Assembly (NCBI GenBank): GCA_034440615.1
Contig: JAOTOM010003854.1
Location: 82,501 to 146,500, forward strand
Length of the DNA: 64,000 nucleotides
Source: Ashinkailepas kermadecensis
Lineage: Eukaryota; Arthropoda; Thecostraca; Neolepadidae
Direction of reading: 5' to 3'
Shown here piece after piece: positions 12,229 through 24,510 of this stretch. The notes beneath the pieces are model-generated. The model was not told where the DNA came from, ran no database searches, and saw only the letters and a list, made by a program, of their open reading frames with translations. The position numbers and the translations under genes are program-made. Each line of letters opens with the position of its first letter. Position 1 is the first letter of the stretch.

Positions 12229-14090
12229 GCTTACACATGCGCGCATGTCAGGAAGTTTCGAGAACAACAGGAAGTAGCGGTGAACTGTCACGTGCAAAGT
12301 ACAGCGCAGTAGGAGCCAGCAATGCAGTTGCACATCCGGGAGAACGTGTGGGTAACATGTTGTACATACCATGCTGCACCATGCTCTACCATGCGCAGGC
12401 GGAATGTTTATCCATTGGCAACACTGGATTCATTCTTTGAATGAAGAAGCTAGTTCACAGAAGCCATGTGATGCTGGTGGACTTTCCCACGTTTGATTAT
12501 TCTTCGTGCGAGACTGGCGCAAGCCGGGAGGTGGAGAAGTCAAGTTGAACCTCCAATTAGGTTTTTCCCGAAAATAATTCCTAAGCCGTTCAAGATATGA
12601 TTGAGAAATTGAGCATACCTTCTGCCATTGGTTTGGCGCACATTGTGTCAGCAAATTGAGTTCTAGTTTCCTTTGGTTCCGATATCAGAGTAGGCCGAAT
12701 TCAAGCTACGATCCGCTGTCAGTGCGTTGTTTAGATGTACCTTCAAACATTTTTATGAACAAACCATAGAAGATATAGCTCTTCGTGAAATATAAGTGCA
12801 TGAACAAATGATCAAATACAACTACGAAAAGAATCACAAATGACCATATGTAAGTTCACCAGGCCAGGCCGAAGTCTAAATTGGGAACATATTCTTGTGC
12901 GTAACTTTGTGACTAAATAATATGTTTGAGCAATGGGACTTTTGCAAGAGAAAATCACGTCCTCTCATAGTACTCCAAGTTTATGGTAGCTATCCGACCA
13001 AGTCATTGAGATCTGCCTTGAAATGCATGGAAAGTAGAGGTATCGCAGGCGCTCTGGTGGCTAAAATACGGACTATTTCAATGTACAAATTGCCAAACGA
13101 AGGTAATCTGGGATGCTGATTCTGTTACTTATGTCATTATTTTCCTGAAACATCATTTGAAATAGGTGGATTTTCTCAACTGTGGAAAATGCAGAAAATA
13201 TATTATGTGGATTTCCCCCCCCCCCCCCCAAATTCTTTAAAAGGAGAGACCATTTGGTCTTGCTTTGACGACACCCATGACCATTCCCTGAGTACTGTCT
13301 GCTCGAAAATCGTCAGTTTCAACAGTTCATAATAAATTTCCAAATACCTGAGCTTGACCTGGTCGGTGGACTTGATCTTTGCACATGTCATTCTAAGTCT
13401 TCAGTTAGCATGTCACCAAAGCTGAAGAACGGATTTGTGCCACGACCAGATTCCGAAAACAACGACCAAGGAAGGGAGTTTTACCTCACCCCGACATTCA
13501 CCTGCTTCATGTAGCATGGAGGTTGAAATAAAATGTGTAACAATAATATTGCAAATAATTATAAAAGCTCGCGGCTCGAGCCACATCATGTTATCTCGTA
13601 TCTTTATCTAGTTTAGAACCAAAGTTAGTCGCCATTCACTCTGACCCCCTCCTTCCCCACCCTGGAACTGCGAGGACAGAAAACTCGGCCACATCGGGAG
13701 GGGTAATGCTACATTTGGTAGTGCGCATGGCTTGGTAGTGCCACAGGTGGCGGGCGATGTGAGGAGGTGATAAGGTGCGGATACATGCGGTGGAAAGCAC
13801 GTACGGTTCGTGAAAACAGTCCTGTTCGATTAGCATTAGTATTGTGCAATCCAGCTTCTTCGCTTCGTTACGCCCAGTTCCCAATCAAGACTGGAGCTAT
13901 CTCACAAAACCAGGGACAGGGGGTCTAAGTCCTAACATTTTAGATCGAAGAAGGAAAATGACAAAGTAGCATTATCAGGATACCAAACTAGGGAGGTCCG
14001 GACCTCCACCTACCCGTGACCTTATGTCAATGGTTGAGGGCAGGAAACAACATCCACACCTGCTGCTTTCATTTGTTGATCAGCCGCCAG
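12229..14090. other. unannotated spacer
   Basis: No gene is recognised. A C-run lies at 13216-13229. Confidence 0.4.
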
Positions 14091-14091
14091 G

Positions 14092-14518
14092 TCTGCCGTC
14101 TGGGAGGCGTATTCAGCCTACCGTCGGGGAGGTGTAATCAGCCTGCCGTCTGGGAGGCGTAATCAGCCTGCCGTCGGGAGGCGTATTCAGCCTGCCGTCG
14201 GGGAGGCGTATTCAGCCTGCCGTCTAGGAGGCGTAATCAGCCTGCCGTCGGGGAGGCGTATTCAGCCTGCCGTCGGGGAGGCGTATTCAGCCTGCCGTCG
14301 GGGAGGCGTATTCAGCCTGCCGTCGGGAGGCGTAATCAGCCTGCCGTCTGGGAGGCGTATTCAGCCTGCCGTCGGGGAGGCGTATTCAGCCTGCCGTCGG
14401 GGAGGCGTAATCAGCCTGCCGTCTGGGAGGTGTATTCAGGCTGCCGTCGGGGAGGCGTATTCAGCCTGCCGTCGGGGAGGCATATTCAGCCTGCCGTCTG
14501 GGAGGCGTATTCAGGCTG
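14092..14518. repeat. minisatellite, unit 25-26 bp
   Basis: About 17 copies of a unit with core gcctgccgtcggggaggcgt followed by attca or aatca. Single-base variants (tctgggagg, tctaggagg) alternate. The array abuts the GC-rich block to its right. Confidence 0.9.
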
Positions 14519-14559
14519 CCGGCCGGCCGGCTGGTGGCCAGAGAGGCGACGGCCGGCCG

Positions 14560-14800
14560 GCCGGCCAGCGGCGGCCCGGTTTTCCCGCCTGTTTACACTG
14601 CCCGGATGGACTGACTCCGTTTACGTTGGGAAGCACGGCTTGCGTCTCCGATTTGGCCGAAGCGAGCGCGGGCGGTGTGGGCGGCGTTATAAATACTGTC
14701 CGCCCTGCCAGACCGACACTGAGAGTCGAACCGACGGCGGCCGACGAGCACCAGTTGGAGGTCACGCCGGGGGAAGCTGTGCACAGACGGTGAGCAGAGG
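14560..14800 (+). promoter_or_regulatory. candidate TATA promoter with possible non-coding first exon
   Basis: A GC-rich, CpG-rich block (with GGCCGGCC motifs just upstream at 14518-14565) contains a consensus TATAAATA at 14688-14695. A plausible initiator, ccgacactgag, lies about 25-30 bp downstream. A consensus 5' splice site, ACG|GTGAGC, is at 14790. This could be the promoter and 5'-UTR exon of SPH1, whose start codon is preceded by a good acceptor (tctgtcggcag, ending 22471). The link across 7.7 kb is inference only. Confidence 0.35.
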
Positions 14801-15025
14801 CTGGCCCAGGCGCTGTCACCCCAGCCGATCTTGTCGCACGTCGGCTCGCCACGTCGTTCAGCAAGCTGTGGCCAAGCTCTTACTTAGTGTGCTAATGTTG
14901 CTAATGATAATTAAGATATGATTAACATGGAGCCATGGAGCGTTGGACTTTGGGGCGAAACGTGGTGAATGCAGCAGGAGCAGCCAGTTCGTTTGTCAAT
15001 GTTAGCAGATTAATGAATATCGATA

Positions 15026-15118
15026 TGTATGTATATATATATATATATGTGTGTGTGTATATATGTGTGTGTATGTGTGTGTTTGTTTGTGTTTGTGTGT
15101 ATGTGTGTGTGTGTGGTA
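15026..15118. repeat. mixed (TA)n/(TG)n microsatellite
   Basis: An alternating purine-pyrimidine tract passes from gtatatat to gtgtgtgt with short interruptions. Confidence 0.9.
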
Positions 15119-15504
15119 TTTGTATGCATTAATTATTCGGGTTCAAAAATATTTTTGTATCTTAGTTCTTCATTACTTGTTCTGTTATTCCTCCACAATA
15201 ATTGCAAGTTTTGCCCTGATGCCTTTGCGTTTGCCTTTGCCTGAAATGGAAAAAGTTGTATGTTTCTACTAAAGCTACGAACTAATTCGTTAACAATGAT
15301 ACGTTACTATGTGCCTCACTCAGTCATTTTGGGTTAATCTTCACACTGGCGTTTTGTACCGCACGTCCATTCCACATCGAACCAGCTATACGTTCTGCAC
15401 CTCACAAAGCCAAGCGCTAGAAGATAGCATTTCTTAGTTAGCTGTATTACAATCAAGGCAGTGTTTGCTGGAATCCTTCCGGTGAGGTGTGCCTGTCCCG
15501 TGGC

Positions 15505-15607
15505 CACGAACACCTGACCTGACCCCACATTCCTGTCCCCACACGAACACCTGACCTGACCCCACATTCCTGTCCCCACACGAACACCTGACCTGACCCC
15601 ACATTCC
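15505..15607. repeat. 37-bp tandem repeat, about 2.7 copies
   Basis: Nearly identical units share cacctgacctgaccccacat followed by tcctgtcccc. TGACC pentamers recur in each. Confidence 0.85.
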
Positions 15608-16795
15608 GATATCCCCAGCGCAGGTCGGGTTATCTTCCACCACGAGGTCACCTAAACTAACGATGTTGTTTGGGTGCGCTTGCTCTATCCCTGCGGCATG
15701 GATCGGCTGGACACTGATCATTTGGGACACCAGATTCGCACATTTTCAATGTAACTAGCGTGGGGCCCATGCAGCCAATGCCGCTGCGGCAGTCACGTGA
15801 CATTTCATAAGGAACATTATAACTGCAGTAAGATACCTTGGTGACCGTGACCACAACCACAACCGATCACAACCGTGACCACCCATGTGGCATTTCAGGA
15901 GCAATTTAAAAAGTATTCAAGTTCTTCTCGGTGCATTGAAATATGCCTAGGACATTGCGTTCGCATTGCAATGTATTAATCAGGCGTTGAAATGATGCAG
16001 TCCTCTGACAAGACATATCCCATGGATTAAACAGACTCAAAATACACCCTCAATCTTACATGCAGCAAAAATTAGCAGTGAGACTATAAGCGCAACGCAC
16101 ATATACCTCGTCGCATATTCATCGTAGTGCAGAAAATGTCGGTGGCAGGAATTGTGGAAACTCGAAAACATTGCCAAACGTAAAGTAGCGTGGGAAAAGT
16201 GGCCAAGCAAGGCACACACAAGTGAAGCGTCGGCCTTGCATTGATGCCGCCGGTTCGCGGTCAGTTTTGGACTGTACGGTACCTCGTTGCTTGCAAAGTT
16301 ATAAGCCTCTGAATACAATGGTGATGACCTAGCGTCAAGAGGTGATGATCAGTGGGGAAGATCCCAGTTAAAGAACAACGATGATGACCCCAGCAACTCA
16401 AGCTCACTTTTGCGGGTAGTTGACGGGAGGTTTTCCGGCCTGCAGTCTCGCTTGCAATTGTGTGGATATGCGAATACTGTCAGAGACGCTCACTACACTT
16501 TGTCGTCACGCACTTTTGCTTTCACTCCAAATCCAGCGCATTTCACCACTCATCACTCCATTTCACTTCTCAAAATCAAGCGCATTTGTGACACATGGCA
16601 TACCTACCTTGGATAGAGCTCGTCAATTATAGTGTTTTCTGTGTATTTGTGTTGAAGTGCTTGATATAAACATAATGCCTCAATATCTAATCTACCATGG
16701 TCTTTCTTCAGCCACGAATTAAATGGAGAAGTGTGTTCAGTGTATCTGTGTTCACTAGTAATGAACACAATAACCCCGCCCTGGTGAGGCATTTT
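15608..16795. other. unannotated spacer
   Basis: No gene is seen. A small run of gaccacaaccacaaccgatca-like sequence lies at 15845-15885. Confidence 0.4.
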
Positions 16796-17608
16796 GCCAC
16801 CCACGACAGTGGAGTGGGAGGGGGCTAGATGCGACCACCACGGCCCACCCTCGCCAGTGGGTGGGAGGGGGCCAGGTGCGATCACCACGGCCCACCCTCG
16901 CCAGTGGAGTGGGAGGGGGCCAGGTGCGACCACCACGGCCCACCCTCGCCAGTGGAGTGGGAGGGGGCTAGATGCGACCACCACGGTCCACCCTCGCCAG
17001 TGGAGTGGGAGGGGGCCAGGTGCGATCACCACAGCCCACCCTCGCCAGTGGAGTGGGAGGGGGCCAGGTGCGACCACCACGGCCCACCCTCGCCAGTGGA
17101 GTGGGAGGGGGCTAGATGCGACCACCACGGCCCACCCTCGCCAGTGGAGTGGGAGGGGGCCAGGTGCGATCACCACGGCCCACCCTCGCCAGTGGAGTGG
17201 GAGGGGGCCAGGTGCGACCACCACGGCCCACCCTCGCCAGTGGAGTGGGAGGGGGCCAGGTGCGACCACCACGGCCCACCCTCGCCAGTGGAGTGGGAGG
17301 GGGCTAGATGCGACCACCACGGCCCACCCTCGCCAGTGGAGTGGGAGGGGGCCAGGTGCGATCACCACGGCCCACCCTCGCCAGTGGAGTGGGAGGGGGC
17401 CAGGTGCGATCACCACGGCCCACCCTCGCCAGTGGATGGGAGGGGGCCAGGTGCGACCACCACGGCCCACCCTCGCCAGTGGAGTGGGAGGGGGCCAGGT
17501 GCGACCACCACGGCCCACCCTCGACAGTGGAGTGGGAGGGGGCCAGGTGCGACCACCATGGCCCACCCTCGCCAGTGGAGTGGGAGGGGGCCAGGTGCGA
17601 CCACCATG
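16796..17608. repeat. 48-bp minisatellite, about 17 copies
   Basis: A highly homogeneous GC-rich array. The unit carries agtggagtgggagggggcca, then a ggtgcgaccaccacgg segment and cccaccctcgcc. Variants (gctagatg for gccaggtg, gatcacc for gaccacc) are shared among non-adjacent units. Because 48 is divisible by 3 and the unit lacks stops, frames stay open on both strands. I do not regard these as genes. Confidence 0.95.
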
Positions 17609-20516
<2,908 letters not shown>

Positions 20517-20605
20517 AGGAGAAGTGATTTTGTTCTTCCGGACAATTCGTCATGCCTTGCGATTGGGATTCATGCTCACCAAGAACTGCTGCCACCAATA
20601 TCAGT

Positions 20606-20966
20606 CAGGGGTGGACCCAGGAATTTTCATGGGGACACTTGTCTAGAGGGGCGCCATTTCTTTTCGGAGGGCGCTATTGCGAAAGTATCTGGAGGAGCGC
20701 CTTTGGCTGAGAATCCTTTGAGCAAAGGGAGGATGCACTCGGGCACACTGAAGGGGCGCCTTTTCTATCAGGAGGCCTTTTTCTTCCAATGGGGCGCCTA
20801 TTCCACTCCGACGGGTGCTTCTGACTGAAAAACAGTGGATTGGGGAGGAGGTGCACTCGAGCCTTTCTGCAGTGGCGCCTTTTCCCCGCCGGAGGGGTGC
20901 CATCTTCCATGGGGACACATGCCCTCACAGTGCCCCCCCCCCCCCCCTCCCCCTGTATCCGCCCAT
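20606..20966. mobile_element. hAT-like MITE copy 2 (361 bp)
   Basis: The ends CAGGGGTGGACCCA and TGTATCCGCCCATG form imperfect inverted repeats matching the 9148 and 55436 copies. The interior repeats a gggcgcc-containing module (for example 20650, 20695, 20754, 20791, 20872). A C-run precedes the right end. Confidence 0.55.
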
Positions 20967-21225
20967 GGCCCCAGTTGGTGGAGATTGTACAGACCACTAT
21001 CGCTATTCTCGACAGTTGCATGTTCCAGCAACTAATTTGCACACAAGAGTTCTGACTGACGCTCTCGTAGCGGGACGCTCTTCCTCTGTGCACTGCTGTA
21101 GTCATGGACTGCCACTTTCCTCCCCATAAATGTACCAGTCTAGGCTGGTTACTTTCCCCGCTATGAAATCTCCGCCTTGGGCCGATACCCCTTCACCGTG
21201 CTGACGACTATCGAGATGTACATCT

Positions 21226-21545
21226 CCTCAGGTGCACTCCTCTCCTCAGGTGCACTCCTCCTCAGGTGCATACCTCTCCTCAGGTGCACACCTCTCCTCA
21301 GGTGCACACTTATCCTCAGGTGCACACCTCTCCTCAGGTGCACACCTCTCCTCAGGTACACACCTCTCCTCAGGTGCACACCATTCCTTAAGTGCACTCA
21401 TCCTCAGGTGTACACCTCATCAGGTGCACACCTCTCCTCAGGTGCACACCTCATCAGATGTACACCTCTCCCTAGGTGCACACCTCTCCTCAGGTGCACA
21501 CCTCTCCTCAGGTGCACACCTCTCCTCAGGTGCACACCTCTCCTC
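21226..21545. repeat. 18-bp minisatellite
   Basis: About 18 copies of cctctcctcaggtgcaca and variants. Each unit contains tcctcaggtgca, a 3'-splice-site-like or donor-like CAGGTG. The translated frames are low-complexity. Confidence 0.92.
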
Positions 21546-22033
21546 AAGCCCCGTTGCATTGCAATACCCAATATCTCAGAACGATTTTGTCAGAACGCTT
21601 CAGGCGACGTTCAAGGAAAACGTTGTAGCAGCTAGCTTTGGTCGGCACCTCGTGTTTCCAGTGCGCCTACCGCAACGAAACTATATAGACATGGACATAG
21701 ACGTGTATTAGGACAGGCAACAATTCACTCGCGGATATTACAGCCTTTCGTCGGATGAATCAGATATGAAGTCGGAGGGAGGTGATGTCAAGCACATACA
21801 TGAACAAAATCAGATCCACACATACGATCAGTACGTGCCGGTGAGGCTGACAGATACTTGCCTATGCAGGTAATCAAACACCAAAAGCGTCGTGGAAATG
21901 CCGCTTGAGCTGTCGTCTAAAGCCCACCACAGGTACACGAAGCACCGAGATGACAGCGCTCTCTACTGTACCGCCGCTCGTGAACAAAATGGCTGCCTTC
22001 CCATCTCGGTGCGGGACCATATGACGTATAAAT
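21546..22033. other. unannotated spacer upstream of SPH1
   Basis: No exon is recognised. A TATAAAT lies at about 22027-22033, directly before the next array; it could be a core promoter but has no clear initiator. Confidence 0.35.
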
Positions 22034-22375
22034 CGCCATCCTGTCTAGTGCTCCTGTGTCTGGTCGCCGTCCTGTCTAGTGCTCCTATGTCGGGTCGCCA
22101 TCCTGTCTAGTGATCCTGTGTCGGGTCGCCGTCCTGCATAGTGCTCCTGTGTCGGGTCGTAGTCCTGTCTAGTACTCCAGTGTCGGGTCGCCATCCTGTC
22201 TAGTGATCCTGTGTCGGGTCGCCGTTCTGTCTAGTGCTCCTGTGTCGGGTCGCCGTCCTGTCTAGTGCTCCTGTGTCGGGTCGCCGTCCTGTCTAGTGCT
22301 CCTGTGTCGGGTCGCCGTTCTGTCTAGTACTCCTGTGTCGGGTCGCCGTCCTGTCTAGTGCTCCTGTGTCGGGTC
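22034..22375. repeat. 31-bp minisatellite upstream of SPH1
   Basis: About 11 copies of a unit containing ctgtctagtgctcctgtgtc followed by gggtcgccgtc. The last copy ends about 117 bp before the SPH1 start codon, so the array lies in the 5' UTR, a 5' intron or the proximal promoter. Confidence 0.93.
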
Positions 22376-22492
22376 ACGTCGAGTGGCGCTTCGTTGCGCC
22401 CTCTAACAACCTCGCCTGGTTGAGCTGGCTCTCCTGGACCCGTATAACATCGGCGTCTTCTCTGTCGGCAGAGCTACAGTGTTTCTGCGACC

Positions 22493-24510
22493 ATGCGCCT
22501 CCTACTGCTGGCGCTCTGTGTGGCGCTGACGGCGGCGCTGCCAACCCATCACGTCCACACCGCGCACGGAGAGGGCGACGACGGCGTCGCCGCGGTCAGC
22601 ATCGCAACCATGCACAACCTACTCGGCGCGGGTCTGGGCGCCAACTCGCTGTCCGGGACGGCAGAGGTCACGTCCAGCAGCTCCAGCTCCTCCAAGTCCG
22701 AGTCGTCCCAATCGTCCAAGACGTCCTACTTTATCAGCAACAGTGAGGACGACATCGTGCAGATCACCGTGGCTCAGGCGCCGGAGTACGGGCTCGAGTG
22801 TGTGCCCGCCGGCGATTTGACGGAATCGGCCAAGATCATCGTCGAGGAGAGCATCGACGACGAAGAGGAAGATGTGGATGACGATGCCGGTGCGACTGCG
22901 GCTGCGGGTGAGGGGGCAGCAGCCTCTTCTGCGGCTGATGGAGCTTCTGCTTCTTCTGCGGCTGCTGGTGGAGCTGCTTCTTCATCCGCTGCCAGCGGTG
23001 GCGAAAGTGAAGACCTTGGAAGTGCTGCTTCTTCTGCCGCTGCTGGTGGAGCCGCCGCCTCTTCTGCTGCTGCTGGAGGAGCTGCTTCTTCGTCTGCTGC
23101 CAGCGGTGGCGAAAGTGAAGGCCTTGGAAGTGCTGCTTCTTCTGCGGCTGCTGGTGGAGCCGCCGCCTCTTCTGCTGCTGCTGGAGGAGCTGCGTCTTCA
23201 TCCGCTGCCAGCGGTGGCGAAAGTGAAGACCTTGGAAGTGCTGCTTCTTCTGCCGCTGCTGGTGGAGCCGCTGCTGGTGGAGCCGCCGCTTCTTCTGCTG
23301 CTGCTGGAGGAGCTGCCTCTTCGTCTGCTGCCAGCGGTGGCGAAAGTGAAGACCTTGGAAGTGCTGCTTCTTCTGCGGCTGCTGGTGGAGCCGCCGCCTC
23401 TTCTGCTGCTGCTGGTGGAGCTGCTTCTTCATCCGCTGCTAGCGGTGGCGAAAGTGAAGACCTTGGAAGTGCTGCTTCTTCTGCCGCTGCTGGTGAAGCC
23501 GCCGCTTCTTCTGCTGCTGCTGGAGGAGCTGCATCTTCGTCTGCTGCCAGCGGTGGCGAAAGTGAAGACCTTGGAAGTGCTGCTTCTTCTGCCGCTGCTG
23601 GTGGAGCCGCCGCCTCTTCTGCTGCTGCTGGAGGAGCTGCTTCTTCGTCTGCTGCCAGCGGTGGCGAAAGTGAAGACCTTGGAAGTGCTGCTTCTTCTGC
23701 CGCTGCTGGTGGAGCCGCCGCCTCTTCTGCTGCTGCTGGAGGAGCCGCCTCTTCGTCTGCTGCCAGCGGTGGCGAAAGTGAAGACATTGGAAGTGCTGCT
23801 TCTTCTGCCGCTGCTGGTGAAGCCGCCGCTTCTTCTGCTGCTGCTGGAGGAGCTGCCTCTTCGTCTGCTGCCAGCGGTGGCGAAAGTGAAGACCTTGGAA
23901 GTGCTGCTTCTTCTGCCGCTGCTGGTGGAGCCGCCGCCTCTTCTGCTGCTGCTGGAGGAGCTGCCTCTTCGTCTGCTGCCAGCGGTGGCGAAAGTGAAGA
24001 CCTTGGAAGTGCTGCTTCTTCTGCCGCTGCTGGTGGAGCCGCCGCCTCTTCTGCTGCTGCTGGAGGAGCTGCTTCTTCTTCTGCCGCTAGCGGTGATGAC
24101 GATGAAGAACTTGGAGGTGCTGCTTCCTCTGCTGCTGCTGGTGGAGCTGCGTCTTCTTCTGCCGCTGCTGGAGGGGCTGCCTCTTCCTCTGCTGCTGCTG
24201 GAGGGGCTGCTTCTTCCTCAGCTGCTGGAGGAGGTGAGGAGGGAAGCGCCGCTTCTTCTGCGGCGGCCGGTGGTTCGGCAGCTGCATCTGCCTCTGCTCA
24301 GGGCGCTGCCTCTTCTGCCGCGACTGACGAAGTTTCTGAATCCGAGGAATCCGAGGAAAGCAGCGGTGCCATCACAGACGGTGGTTACGGCGGCGGAGAC
24401 GACGGCTATGATGGCAGTGAAAAGCTTGAGCAAGACTGCACCTGTGTGCCCTACTATCTCTGCAAGGACGGCGACATTATCACTGACGGAGCCGGACTTA
24501 TTGACATCAG
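22493..24510 (+). CDS. SPH1 coding exon 1: signal, repeats, first half of clip
   Basis: This unusually long exon encodes residues 1-672 plus two bases of Arg673. It ends at CATCAG|GTGAGCC. Reading past the junction gives AGG TGA, an immediate stop. The N-terminus ([15 protein letters not shown]) is a signal peptide. The exon stops inside the clip domain just after GAGLIDI, an intron position that splits the six-Cys domain. An acceptor-like tctgtcggcag ends at 22471, so a 5'-UTR intron upstream is possible. Confidence 0.9.
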
